Positions 23,171-36,098 of a stretch of 64,000 nucleotides of DNA are shown here, piece after piece. A program made the position numbers and the translations under genes. The first letter of the stretch is position 1. Each line of letters opens with the position of its first letter. The stretch comes from Pyricularia pennisetigena (Eukaryota; Ascomycota; Sordariomycetes; Magnaporthales; Pyriculariaceae). The notes beneath the pieces were generated by a model that saw only the letters and a program-made list of their open reading frames with translations, was not told the origin of the DNA and made no database searches. Where the stretch lies: assembly GCF_004337985.1 (NCBI RefSeq), contig NC_043744.1, forward strand, positions 374,730-438,729. The letters are read 5' to 3'.

Positions 23171-24259
23171 TCAACTCCTCGCCAGAACCCTCCACCGCCA
23201 CCCCCTCAACAGCGCGAGGTCCTTGTCGTTCATCTCGTAGTTATCGCTATTCTCGATCTTGGCCGAGAGCCTCTTGAGCCTCTTGGACAGCGTGCTGGCG
23301 ACCCGCAGCGTCACCTCGTTCTGGAAGACGTACAGGACGGCAAACACCAGGAAGGTGGCCGACGCCAACCGGCTGATGCCACTCCAGCCGCCGCGCACCG
23401 AGTCCAGCACTCGCTGGACGAGGGATTTGCTGTGGAAAAAGGCGTACTCGGTGTCGTTGGACGCGCCTTCGCTGTTGGACTCTGGCCGCCGGAAGAGCCT
23501 GCGTACGGCCGGGATCAAGGTGCCGCTGTGGTGTGTGGTTAGGCAGGTGTGTGAGTTGGAAAGCAGGCATGAAGCAAAGACGAAGAGAAAAAAAAAAAAA
23601 AAAAGAAAAGAAACAAAGCCCACTACTCACATAAATCCTCCAATTAACCACCGCCTCCATCGGTGCTGCCGAGCCAGGACTGCCATCTCCTTGACGTGGG
23701 CCCTCAGCCTGCCCAGCTCCATGGCGACCACACCGCTCTGCTCCTCCAACGCAGCCCCCACCTCGACGTCCCCATCCCTCCGCCGCCGCTGCAGGCTGGC
23801 GTACTCCCTGACCGCAAACTCGGCACCGGCCCGCACGGCGGCGAGGTCCCGCGGCGTCGTGGTCGGAGCCGGCGAGTGGTGAGTCAGTAACATCTCGCCG
23901 GGCGTCACGAACTGCGGCGACGAGTGCACCAGCGGCGGCTCCTGGTGGTGGTGGTGGTGGTGGTGGTCGTCGTAGTAGTACTGCTGCTGCTGGTGCTGTG
24001 GGGGCGGTTTGATGCCGACTGGAGCTGATGAGAGAAACCCGGCGCCGCCGCTGGCGTGGTGGTTCTGGCTGGTTCGGCCGGGCTGCTGCTGCTGCTGCTG
24101 GCCGGGACCGCCGACGTCCGGGGGCGGGGCAGACCCGGAAGGAGGAGGAGGCGTGATTGCTGTCGCGCCTGGGACCGGGATTGGCGTCGTCGAGTTGTAA
24201 TATTCGGCGGCGGCCCCCACGCCGGCATCAGTGGTCTGGTACGTGCGATGATGATCCAT
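23171..24259 (-). CDS. Single-pass membrane protein of unknown function with His/Gln-rich N-terminus
   Basis: Two exons on the complement (about 23631-24259 and 23171-23525). The join is made at GGATTTAT|GTGAGT and CCACAG|CGGC, giving GFIGTLIPAVRRLF. The N-terminal half is low complexity: Pro-rich, poly-Gln, and an eight-His run preceded by Tyr and Asp. A helical region follows (RAGAEFAVREYASLQRRRRDGD, then EEQSGVVAMELGRLRAHVKEMAVLARQHRW). Near the C-terminus one hydrophobic helix (LASATFLVFAVLYVFQ) precedes a basic segment (LSKRLKRLSAKIENSDNY). This suggests a tail-proximal anchored membrane protein, perhaps mitochondrial or peroxisomal. I do not recognise the family. Confidence 0.7.
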
Positions 24260-27200
24260 TGCATACAGAGTATGCCTAGGCCCCCAGTCTAGCGCAGCGT
24301 GGGTGCGGAATTTGCGGGATCTGCGATGGTTTCGTTTCTCTCGGCTGAGACTTGCTTCTTGTTTTGCGCTTTGGTTGACCCCGTGCAGGTATATCCGTAC
24401 TCGGTATGCAGATATAACGCGAGAGTGACTGCAAGCCACAAGCTTCACCCCCCAAGCACTGGAGGCGGTGAGGCCGTGGAATGGCAACAAAGTACAAAGT
24501 ACACACAGCGTTGGTCAGGCGGTGTGAGGGAGAGCAATCGCAAAAGATCAACTTGGTCAATGCGAAATGAACAGGCCACAAAAAAAGCCCCTGGAAAATG
24601 AGGCTGTCACCAGCAGGGAGGGAGGGCTAGGATGTTCCCCACGTCACTGACTAGACTAGACTACGACCCTAGCTAAGGCAGATTAGAGCCCAGGACACTG
24701 GGACCTGGTTGCCAGGCTGAGCTGTATTTTGATCATAGCGATTTTTTTTTTTTTTTCTTTCCTTTAATCTCTTCCCTTTACAGAGACCGCAGGCCACAAA
24801 ATTGTCATTCATCCTGAACAAGCCCCACGGTTCAGAACGAGGGGGAAATGTGTGAGAGATCAACGAACCCCCCCCGCGATGCACATTGCACCAATTAGAT
24901 GCTTCTTGTAAGCGCCGGGGGGCTGCCACATCAGCTACTCCGTATGCCTGCCTGGCTTTGCATATCCCCTAATGCGAGAATCCAATAAGTAGTATCCCGT
25001 ATGCAATTTTCATTTGCCCCGGCCCGGGGACGTTGGGGATGGATGGCCTCGGCTGCCCCGGAAGGGCGGAAGTCTGTTTTTGGTGGTACGTCCCGACCCG
25101 CCGAAACCGTGTTCGGCCGGGGAAGAAAACCCGTGCCCTGCGTTTCTCTCTTTTTTTTATTTTTTTATTATTTGTGGGCCGCATCCAATCCTGGGCCACA
25201 ATGACGAGGGCATGATGAATCGTCGACGAATCTATCGGATTCTTATTCACAAAGAGGAAACGACTTTCCATTTCTGGCCTGGTCTTAGCGAACATGGGAC
25301 GGACGCGGAGGCGCGAATCCGGTTTTATGGGTCACAAGGACCACACCTCTCTCTCTCTGCTCGACATGGGGGTCGTGGAAATCAAATCGCGTGTCGGTGG
25401 GCCTAAACCCCGAGGAAGAACAACCTGAACTCGGAAGGTTTTCCAACCTCGGCGCTGTAGGCTTTGTTTGGACTTGTCACCGCTCGCCCGAGCTTCTGGC
25501 CTCCATTGATTGACGTGGGGAAGGTTTGGGGTCAAGTAAGATTAGTATCTAACTACCGGGACACCTTTTTTTTTTTTTTTTTCTTCTTTCGCTTTTGGGA
25601 CATTGCTGCTTTCATGTATCGCTCTAGGTTTGGAATATTACGAGAGAAAAAGAAAGAAAAAAAACAAGAAGAAATCATGAAGCATTTTCACGTTTCATTT
25701 GAACCCTCGCGAATCACGTTATTACCGTTGCTGCTGCTGCTGCTTTTCTTTGCAAGAGTCTGCTGGAGAAAATGACGACGGAAAGAGAGAGAGAGAGAAA
25801 AAAGAAACCATGTCCCTGGAACACTCGAATCCCTGACAGGACGAAGACGAGCATTCCCGCGGACAAAGTAAGCCCCAAGCAAGCGAGTATGAAATCCTGT
25901 CAGCCGATCGCAAACATGACAATTGCGACGGAAACAAGAGAGAGAGAGAGAAAAAAAAAAAAAAAGAACTGCACGCCCCCCCTGCTGACAATCAATCACA
26001 CAAATAACATTTCATTGGTGTACTAGATACTCTCTGTAACCCATGCGGGGGGAAAATAGGCGCAGAAAGTGGTTGAGTGCTTGACCTGTCCTCATCCGAT
26101 GAGACGGCGTCGTCGGGAAGCCCCTTTCGCCCACTTCCCACTTCCCTTCGCCAAGCGGCCGCCGTCGTCTATTCAAAAGCCCGCCGCATCCAGCATGTTG
26201 GGCTCCAGACCCCAGGTTCGAGACTGTACCCATGGAAATGCAGATAAATGTACTTAATAGCCAATCTAATGTTGCAGCAGATGGATATATCCCAACTCGC
26301 CCGCCTGAACAAAGATCTGCAGATAAACAAGATTTTGTGAATTCGGCGGCGCATCTTATCCACCTTGGTTTCTGGACAACAATGATACGGCTGAGAGTTT
26401 GAAGCAAGACCAAAACGGCCCGTCATGTTGACCCCAGTTCCATTGGAGCCGATCCATTTTCGGGCGTGGCGGACCACTTCAGTGCAACGGACCAAGCCGT
26501 CTATTTTGGCCACATGTTTTCTCCAGCCAAAGAGAAGAGCCAAAGAAACAAATGGTCAACCGAAATCCCAATCTCTAGACGCAATGTATGTAATTAGTTA
26601 TTCACAAGCCCAGTGATGCAGGTACCAAAGGCCCTGTCCGTTACACCCCTACAGCTCCCAGAACAAAGTCAAGGTACTGTAAATAGGCAGAGGGTGCCGA
26701 CATGCCTGCGTGTGTACCCCAGAGTAGGCGTCCGGGTCAGTGGGTCTCAATCGCGACCAAAACATCAGACGAGACAGCGACTCAAAATCCCACCGGGCAC
26801 CTAAGACAGATTTTAGGCTAAGATGACTCCGGCGACAGCAAGATTCAACATGGACAGGTAAAGAAACTACCCTTTTGTTGTTGTCGTTGTTGTTGCTGAG
26901 AAATTGAATTTGGGTTACGGCACGATGCATACATAACAGCGACAGAAAAGCCGGCTGTCTTTCTATCCGACGGGAGGAGGGTAAACAACCAGAACGAATA
27001 ACCCCGTAGACCCCCGATTGGACCCGACCAGCTGAGGTACGTTACGTCGTTACCCAGATGAAATCCGTTTTTAGAACTACTTCCTCGCTGTGACTCCGCC
27101 ATCAGCAGATTCCCATAGGCGTGCGTGCGTACCTTAGCTCCGGACTTTTCTGGGATCATCTAGGTAACAGGCAGCCAGCTACGGCAAATGAGGCGCGGCG

Positions 27201-30200
27201 GCGGCGGGGCGGGAAACTGCAAGAAAAATTGGATGTGTGCTGAGAAAGCCGAGATTTGATGCTCGGCATTGCGTGTTCGAGCCGGGAGCTGTGCGAAAAA
27301 GCTGGGGCAATCTTGGCGCGAGTCGTACCGAGTACAGCACATGAGACCGAGCATACGTACATACATTCGTTCGCTACCTTCGCCTCGCTGCTTCGCATCC
27401 GTCCGAGGACTAGAGTTCTCGAAACCCTCCTAGGTACGAGAGGCAAATAGATTTAAGGTAGATAAGGAAGTCTGCGTCTGTAAATAGTAACCCGTTCCAT
27501 TATGTTGTTGGGCCTTGTTGAAATTCTTTTGTAGGCCAGTGGGAGCCAGGTTTGGGAAAGGGGCAGGCATATGAGGTACATTGGCTCCGTAAACTGACCT
27601 ACTTGTAAGCTGAGCGAGCATCCTCTTGCCAGTCGCCGAACGTCGGGCGCAAACATCAGTCAGCTGGCAATTAAGGGAAAGTACCCTAACTCCCAAATTA
27701 GGGCCAAAGACACGGAAGGAAGTGGCTCCCGGGTCCGCGTGGCTGCGTCATCACCCCCTAACCTCAGCGCCTCAGCGCCGCAACAACGCTTCCGGCAGCT
27801 GTAGATCGGGTCGGATGGCAATGGTGGGATTTGAAATTTGATTGGTGATTTGTGGAGGTTTTGCTGAGCACAACAGTAAATCTCCCTAGAATAATTGGAC
27901 GTGTTTGAAAATTTCTAGTCGCCCGAAAACAAGGTTTTCCAGGTCCGAGGTGGCTTGCATTGCAGGTGGGCGACGTGAGGGAGGCCCGAAAATCCAAATG
28001 CGTCCTTGAGGCAATCAATGATGATGAATCGACACGACGGAAGGCCGGACTTGCAGGGGTACCAGTATCCGCTTGGTGAACAGCCTGAGGCAGGTTGTAG
28101 GTGCCAACGGAGAAACGGCCCCACCTATTTTTGGGCTCGCTGGGGGCGCGACCACACCATACACCTCCGGTTCGAGTTTCAAGCCGCTTCTCCTGGTACA
28201 ACCTGAGTGCTTTTCAGGGTCTACCTTCTCGTCTATTTTGGAGCCGCGGCCTTTTTTTTTTTTTTTTTCTTTCTTTTTTTCTCATGTTCGGATGGCCCAA
28301 CCGGTCGCCACCCCAATTCCGGTAAAATACTTTGCAAAAGGTAAAAGGTCAAATGATGTGAGCAGGGCGAGATAATGTACTTTATTATGCATTCATTGTA
28401 ACAATTCAAGGGATTATATCCCAGGGTGAGGGATGGAGGAATGGGGTTCTTTTCTCTTGTCATCTCTCGTCTTCGGTTACGCCGGGATGTTGCACCCTCG
28501 AGTCTCCGGGATGAGTGAAAAAGGGAAAGTACTTGGCGCAAAAACGCAATGGAGGCGGGCGCCACACGCCGCAGCTCCAGCACCGCCCGATCGCCAGCCA
28601 GCCCCCGAGTCGGATTAGGTAGGAACAAAAGAAAAATGACGCTGACACCCCCGCCGGAATCCATATGACGTCCACAATTGTAACGTCGCTGTTTTGGGCG
28701 TACTAATTAGGAGTTGGACAATTGGGACGATTTTGCAACCCCAGGTTAATTTTACCGCTTGGCTGACAGGACACCGTTCATGTGCCGTCTCACCCTGAAG
28801 CAAAAAAGCAGGCAAATGCGGGCACGGCGGGAATTTGTGTGTCTAGGACCGTGAGTTTGGAAGTGGGTCCCCCACGGAACACTGGGCTGCGAGCCGGAGT
28901 AAAGACGGGCGGTCTCTGGACCTGGCTTTTTATCGCCGGTGTGGTGCCGTCAGGACTCGAGGGAAATTAAATCGCGATGGTGGCCTCAAGACCAAGTCGC
29001 TTCCAGCCCCAATCAAAGGGACACCGTAAATCACCTCGACCTGTTTGAAGGTTTCTTTGTCTGGGTTAGCTGTTTTAGTAAGGGTCACCGAGGCAAAAGG
29101 TGTCACGTCCGGGCACGGCCGCAGGAATCGAAGGCTTTTTTTTTGGCGCGCAACAGAAAAAAAATCTAGGTACAGTACCAATAGCAAACAACAGACAGAC
29201 GGGCAGGACGAAGGCGGTCCGCGGCTGTTCCTGCTCCTCCAGCGGTTGTTACTGGCTGCTGACTCCAGAGGCGGCCAGAGAGCAGCGCCCAGACCACCAA
29301 CCAGGCACGACGCCTAACAGTAAAAGCGCCAACTCCACTTTCCCGATTTTCACACCTCGGGCAGGGCCCAGCATCGGGGTCTCTTCCCCAAAAAAATTGA
29401 CCCCCGGCATCATCAGCCGATCCGCCCGGTCGTGGGAGAAAGTGCAATATATTGGCGCTGCCTGGTGCCTCAGGTCAGTGCTCTGCTTCGCTCCACGCCC
29501 GCCGCTGCCACTGCGATTGCCGCCGCTTTCTTTCACGTTTTTCCTCGCTGCTTCGACTTTTTGGTCCAAATTGGCTCTGGTTTATTTATTGAATAAGAGA
29601 AGATGTAAACAAGGAAAACTTAACAGATTTAAAACTTGAATAAAAAACAAAGAAAAAAAAAACTGCCATGCTTGGCTCCCTCTACCTTCAGGCCGGCTTC
29701 GACTTTCTGCTGCTCTGAACAAAACTGAGGCCCGTTGCTGCCTCCCGAGCGCCTGGTCCGTCATTCCGCGTGCAGCGCCCGCCCGCAGAAGCCCGCCGCC
29801 CTTTTTCTACCCTCGCAGCGCCCACCCCCAATTCCTTCCCTCAACAACCCGCCCCCTTTCTCCTTCCAATTTTTACAATTCTTCTACTCCGCATCTACCA
29901 AATCTTCAAGGCCCCGTGTCCGAGTTCAAATCTCGACCGCCCCTTCCGAATCCACCTCCGTCAACATTTTCTCCCACCACTTTTTTTTTCTTTCTCTTTA
30001 CAACTACAACTTGGCATCTCCGGCGCAACACTCCGGACTCACAAACCATCATCGGCATCAACTTGCTATTGAAGTCGTAAATCCTTTCTTTCTCCGTTGT
30101 TCTTTTCTTTATTACTTTTTTTTGTTGCTCTCTTTCTTTTTTTGACGACAACGTAACGGAAACGAAGACGATATTCCATCATTGACGCGCGTGTCTGCCG

Positions 30201-30246
30201 TCAACCTCGCTTGCAATCGCCGTTCAACCACTACACTTCGCCCACG
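24260..30246. other. Long stretch without a recognisable gene (about 6 kb)
   Basis: Only short open frames without motifs or plausible splice continuations. There are several T or A runs (24741-24754, 25567-25582, 28251-28268) and two similar GA-rich patches (about 25783-25805 and 25935-25970) sharing a GACGGAAA lead-in. From about 29790 the sequence becomes pyrimidine-rich, as expected for the promoter and leader of the Zn2Cys6 regulator. A lineage-specific or non-coding gene cannot be excluded. Confidence 0.5.
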
Positions 30247-33200
30247 ATGGCGTCGGTTGTGCGTGCCACCGCTCTCAGGGCCGGCGGCGCCTGTGTGCGC
30301 TGCCGAAAGGGCAAGACAAAGTGCGTCTACGAGAACGGTCGCGCGCCTTGCAAGAATTGCGCCAAGGGAATGCATGATTGCTACCTACCCTCCGAGTCGA
30401 TGAGCCACGGCGGCCATGGCGTGTCGCCTGCTCGGGTTCCTCAGCGGTCAAGGGAGTCTCTACCCAACGATGCGCGCAGTGTTGGCCCGTCGGCCGATCG
30501 AAATGTCGGTGGGCAGGGCGGATCGAGTGCATCACGTCACACAGGCACGACAAGCGAGAAGTATGTGTTAGTATTGATTTATCATTTACTGCCCCTTATT
30601 TGCTTTTTCTTATTCTGTTTTGCGTTTCTGCATTTTTCCTGCACACAGTTTGTGCGCTTCTTGTTTGCGTTGCTTCGCATTTCGTGTCCCTCTTTTTTTT
30701 TTTCCCTCTGTTTTCTGCGGCTCTCTGCCCTTCCAATTCCACCTGTTTGACCTGCCGACTCCGGCCGGAGCTGCTGGGGCGCGCTCGCGTCATGTGCATC
30801 GCCCCCCCGCTCGGCTCATGGTTGCCTGTCTCGCCTGCTGCTGCTACACGCCTTCTCACTTACTACTCATGCGCTCAAACCACATATCATGCACCCTCGC
30901 AACTTTACCCTATTGTCGGTAGTTCTTACTTTTCCGGCGTCCTTCTGAGTCAATTTTCCTTTTCTGTCGCTTTCCTGTCACCCAAACTCGGATGGCGTGG
31001 CCACAGGCATGCACCGGCAAACTGCGGGTGTGTGGCCGGGCAAATCAAACACGAGACTGCCGCTCGCTTTCTTGGCCTTCTCTGTGGGCCTTGGAAAGAA
31101 GTTCTGGGCTTGTGCGCTGCTTTTTGCTCGGCCGCTCGGTTTCCTCCGCCACCACCCCCCGGCCCTTAGCCCATTTGTTGTTACCTTTTGCCTAACCCTG
31201 ACGCGGCCGAGTCGCTTCGCCGTGGCTTCCGACACTGGCTGGGCGCAAAAGTGCACGGCCCCCAGACAAGTCCAGTCCCCGCTCTAATTCCCACCCCCCT
31301 TTCATCTTCCCTTACCACAGTATTCCTGCACCTCTTGTCCTGACTTGGCGTGCCATTGGGTCTTCCGTCATCTCCGTGCCGATCGTGCACGCCCTCTTTT
31401 TTTTTTTTTTTCTTTTTTTTTTTTCTCTCGTCTATTGGGCAACAGACCGATACCTGCGACAATGCGGAACCCCGAATCCTTAATTTGTGTTTGTTAAGAG
31501 GAGGCATTCTTTCGGGCGATCTCATTCACCACCAATTGGTGAAAACAAGGGGAAAAAAAGGGAGAGAGAATCATAGTGACTAACAGAATATGTTGTTTCG
31601 GCAGGCTGACGCCGGAGTTGTTGGCCGAATGCGAGCGCGTCGTCAGCAAGACGATCCCGGCTTGTGTCGCCTTTCACAAGCCATCATTCATTCAGCAGCT
31701 CAAAGGTAATACTATGGACCTCACCATGGTCAATGCACTGCTGACTATGGCATCCCGGTAAGTTTTGGTCCGCGTCCATTTGTTCGGTCTTGTTTGGTCC
31801 GGGGTCATAGATACCCCAGTCCACATCAGATCGGACCACGCTTGGCGAAAATAACGTACTAATCACCAATTTTATGCGGCCTCAGGCACTCTCCCGTCCT
31901 CATCCGGAGGTACGGCTCGCATGGTGGCGCCACAGGTGCCGCTGAGCATTTCGCACTCAAGTCTATCAATGGTATCATGCAAGGGCTTGACCATCCCAGC
32001 CTTGCTGACATTCAAGCAATCTGTCTGTTGGTAATCCATGAATGGGGCAGCCGCAATGCCGTTCGTGCTTACATCTACCTCGGCCAAGCCGCCCGCATGG
32101 CCCAGATGTACCGCGTCGCCCACGCGCACGAGCAGTCCGAGCCCCAGCAGTTTGTTCAGTCGGAATCCTTCCGACGCACCATGTGGTTGATCTACATCCT
32201 GGATTGTTTCCTCACTGCAAGCCCCGGCAGGCACCCTGCGCTGTCCCAGCGCGACGTTCGCGACATGGCCCTCCCGTGCCTGGACATGAATTACACGTTT
32301 GACAGTCCCGCTTTTGTCCGCACCCTCGACGGCACTCTGCCGAGCCTGGCTCCGCACGGCACCGTACCGGCCGAGGTCGGCGAGTTCGGCCACTTTGTCC
32401 TTGCGACCAAGGCCTGGCGGAATGTAATCGAACTGATGACCACAACGTCATTGTCGACCTTCACGGAGGATCGCTGCCAGATCCTCGAGGCCGAGATCGA
32501 AAACATTCGTGCATCTCTACCCCCGCACTTCTCGGACAAACCCGGCCAGATCTCTGTCCACATCACCATGGGTAGCGGTTACACCTATGCTATGATTCAC
32601 TGCCTGCTGCACTGCGCTTCCATCTTCCTCAACCGCCGTCGCATTCTGCAAGACGTCAGTGCCGAGGGCTTCTCTGCGGACGCCTGGAGGACTTCAGGCC
32701 GTGCGCAGCTTGCGGATCAAATCTTTGGTGCTGCACACAGCATCGTGTCTATGCTGACCGCGTTGGAGGGTGGGGCTGAGAAGGACTCGATCTTGTGTTT
32801 CCCGATATTTATGCTCTTCGCCGCCTTCACCTCGGGCGCAGCTGTGGCCTACCTTCAGCTTAAGGGCCTGACACCGGCCGATGTCCGCGAGACGACGTCA
32901 ACGATAGTACGGGACGTCTTCCGCTTCCTCAAGGACGGTGCCGACTGCTGGCCGCTGATTGTACCATGGCAACGCCACTTGTCCGTCATGGCCAAGGTCC
33001 TGAAGGAGTACACCGCTCGCGTCGATCGGGAAGAGTCGCCTGACGGCGCCAAGGCTCGTGCGTCACCATCTATTAAGGACGATGTTTCGTCACAGCCCGA
33101 TACCAGCACCGCCGACGTCATGGATTACGACCAGGCCGACGGCAGCGCAGGACCTCATGGCTCAGCCCATGGTGGTCAGCCGCACCCCACGATTGAGGGC

Positions 33201-33521
33201 GGACGAGACGGCAGCGAACCGCCCGTCGCCCCCCGCAGACCTGGTATCGCCACGATCAATGGTGGATCCGCAGGCAACTCAACACCTGCCACGGGCAGCC
33301 CTGCACCGATGCCGGCCCGTGAGAGCGGAAGCATGAAGATTGATAGCCCCGATCCAAATGACGCCGCCTCGGGTGGGTCGTCGTCGACGGCCAAGAACGG
33401 AAGCAATGGGCCTCCTGCCCAGCAAGAACCTGCAATAGACTCGGCCGATCTGTGTGCAGCGTTCGAACGCCAGCTGCTGGAGTTGGACGACCTGGCAGCG
33501 TTCATGGGTGGCGGGGTGTGA
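30247..33521 (+). CDS. Zn2Cys6 fungal transcription factor
   Basis: Three exons (30247-30560, 31605-31757, 31886-33521), 700 residues. Residues ~16-48 form a binuclear zinc cluster (CVRCRKGKTKC, then CKNCAKGMHDC; spacing CX2CX6CX8CX2CX6C) that binds DNA. The third exon has the fungal middle homology region, recognisable at SFRRTMWLIYILDCFLTASPGR. Ser/Gly/Pro-rich sequence fills the C-terminal ~170 residues, ending in an acidic, Leu-rich segment (FERQLLELDDLAAFMGG) that may be an activation domain. The first intron (30561-31604) is 1,044 nt, far longer than the others here. The join GAGAA|GTATGT to GCAG|GCTG keeps the frame and has a CTAAC branch site. A small hidden exon within it cannot be ruled out. 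Target genes unknown. Confidence 0.9.
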
Positions 33522-34601
33522 GTGACTCTGCCCATTCAGCAAACTTGCTCTTATTGTCTTTTCTCAAAATTCAGTAAAAGGCTCTTTTGTTGTTTGGTTG
33601 GCGGAGCTGACTTAACATCTGGCGAAACAGGGCACCTAATTCCTAAAAGTCCAGTCTCTTCTTCCGTTGCCAAAACCGGCGACGGATACTAGACTGGTTG
33701 ATGTGTACGAGGCGCAAAAGAAAGTATGATGGTTGATTGTGGTGCCAAATGGCCCGGGGGACGATCGTTGGTCTTCACATAGCGTGCGGATGCTCTTTTC
33801 ATACAGCGTTGTATTTGACTTTCTGTTTCTTTTCTTTTCTTTTTCTTTCAATGAGTCTTTGATGCGGGTGGTCGAATTGTGGCTTCTGGTAGGATTTTTA
33901 TGTTGAGCTTTTTCAGGTGGGAGAATGGCGCTGGTTGCTCACCCTAGGGGTTTTGTTTGTCTAATTTTTCGTTTGTCATATTTGGGCATTTTTTCGTGTC
34001 TTGTTTGCGTATACCACTTTGCAGCCTCCTGGGGAAAGGAAGGGGGGCTGCTGCTTATATTTGGCGTAATTTTCCTTAATTCATATCATTTTTACAGCTT
34101 TTTGGCGCGCTCTCGAGGCTTTTCTCTGTTTAAGAGCTGGTTCCTTTAGTACTTCTATTGTAACGTATGGCGTCGACTGATTTTCTTGTTGGCTTCCCGT
34201 CTTCTCCTGAAGTTGAGAACCATGTACCATAGTTTGTTTTCTTTTGATTCCCGAGGCAATACAATGGAGTTGAGTGATCCGGGAGAAATGTTCAAATGGC
34301 CGTGGCTTGATGATTTAAGGTTTGTATATCTATGTTTCCATCACGACCTGCTAGCACATGCAGGTGCAGGGCGAGAACACATGAAAGAGGCTGGGTCTTG
34401 TTGCTCACAAAAGATTTAAAAATCTGTCGAGTGAAAATGAATCTGACTGACGAAAAAGAGTTGCTTTCGTCATCACGTCTTTCACTCGCGTCGACGGGAA
34501 CTTTGTATTGATCAACTTTCCGAACATCATACTACGAATATAACACCAAGACAGCCAGGTTCTCTTTTCTAGCTGACAAGAAAAAAAAAAAGAAAAAAAA
34601 A
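33522..34601. other. Intergenic region
   Basis: AT-richer than its neighbours, with no supported gene. The last 30 bases are an A-rich leader directly before the small secreted protein. Confidence 0.5.
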
Positions 34602-35021
34602 ATGCTTGTCTACAAAACCTGGCTGGCCCTCACGACGCTGGCGACAAGTCTGGCGCGGTCGCAACCGCGCGAGTGCTACCCGTCGCGGAGCGAGCACAAC
34701 TGCACGCTCTCGCTGCTGGCGGACCTGCAGAGCTACCGGCAGCTCATCGGGCTCTGGGATTCCGAGTGCCGGCGGATCGGGGGCGTGGGCACCGACGGGC
34801 AGTGGGAGCCGGCGGCGGGCCGGTGGAGCATCGGCGGGCGCGGGCTCGAGCACACGGTCGAGCTCGTCGTCACGCGCGACGGCACGCCGCAGCGGCCCGA
34901 CGGCGGGTTCTGGTACGGCGGTCGCTGGTACTACCTCGACCAGGGCTGGCTTTACGACTGCGCGGACGCGGACAGGAGGACCGTATGCGCGCAGGTGGAG
35001 TTTAGGTGCAAGGAATTGTGA
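34602..35021 (+). CDS. Small secreted cysteine-containing protein
   Basis: Single exon, 139 residues. Signal peptide MLVYKTWLALTTLATSLARS with likely cleavage after residue 20. The mature part has six cysteines (positions 25, 34, 56, 120, 129, 136), enough for three disulfides. It is rich in Trp, Gly and Tyr, for example in GGFWYGGRWYYLDQGWLYDC. There is one NxS/T site (NCT). The codons are strongly GC-ending, so this is unlikely to be a chance frame. No family recognised. Size, secretion and cysteines fit an apoplastic or candidate effector protein, but that is inference. The 3' flank has a GAGAGT repeat. Confidence 0.75.
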   Translation: MLVYKTWLALTTLATSLARSQPRECYPSRSEHNCTLSLLADLQSYRQLIGLWDSECRRIGGVGTDGQWEPAAGRWSIGGRGLEHTVELVVTRDGTPQRPDGGFWYGGRWYYLDQGWLYDCADADRRTVCAQVEFRCKEL

Positions 35022-36062
35022 GAGTGAGAGTGAGAGTGAGACAGTGTGTGTGTGCGGGTGTTGGGTTTGTTGGTTGGGGAGGTTTATGTTGGTTGTGTTG
35101 TGATCTGCAGTCTTTTTTGTTTTTGTTTTTGTTTTTGTTGTTTTTTTCTCTTATCACATTTGTCGGACCTGTCGAGATTGACATTTTCAACTGACAAAAT
35201 AACCAACCGAGTTTCATCCATTCGAAATGAACAGGCCAAGGATCGACAATGGGAGATTGGATGAGGGTATTATTCCCCATTTCCTGGGGTTGACATAGCG
35301 GTTACGGAACAGATCAGCTGGACAAGGGAATCAATCTAACCTCGACCTGTCGGGGCTCCAGATATCGGAGACAAAAGGATAAAAATGCGCGAGAACATTC
35401 TTCCTGCTCGCGATGGAGCGGCCTCGGGGTGGGGTCGCATTTCGACAAGCTTTGTGGAGATCAAAAAGGCTTGTTGACGCTTTGCTAAATCTTGGCTTAC
35501 GAAGCAGTTTTGGTGGGTGCGACTAGTGTGTGTGTTGTGGGGGGAAGGGGGGGGAAGAGAAACATCGACTGGGGGCACCAGCTTGCTGAAGTGAAGACTG
35601 GATGGCATGGCTCGAGCCGAAAAGATGTTGGTGGAGCAGAAAGAGGAACCTGGTCGCGCAGTATTGGATAAAAAAAAAAAAAACCTGATTGATGACGCTG
35701 CATCATTTTTGTTGTCAATTCTCCTCCTCCCCTTTGCCCTTTGGAGCATTTTCGGCGCTTGACAAAGTCGGGCCGACCGAGCATAATTCCATGTCTCTGC
35801 CTACCTCTGCAATCTTTGTGCTAGCTTTACCGGAGAATGCGACAAAAAAAAGCCTATCGGGTAGGTACCTCGTCCAAAGCAAACCATTAAGAGCAACTCT
35901 AGGGTAGACATGGTATATCTGTCTGCCTCTAGAGACCGATTTTTAAAGTCGGAAAATAGAGAAACAGGACTAATTTGGTAAAGGCTGAGCAGTTGGGAAA
36001 CTTGTCGTGGTCATCTCATGTCGAGTCATCCGACTTTGACCAGTCAACCGTACTCCATGGTA

Positions 36063-36098
<36 letters not shown>

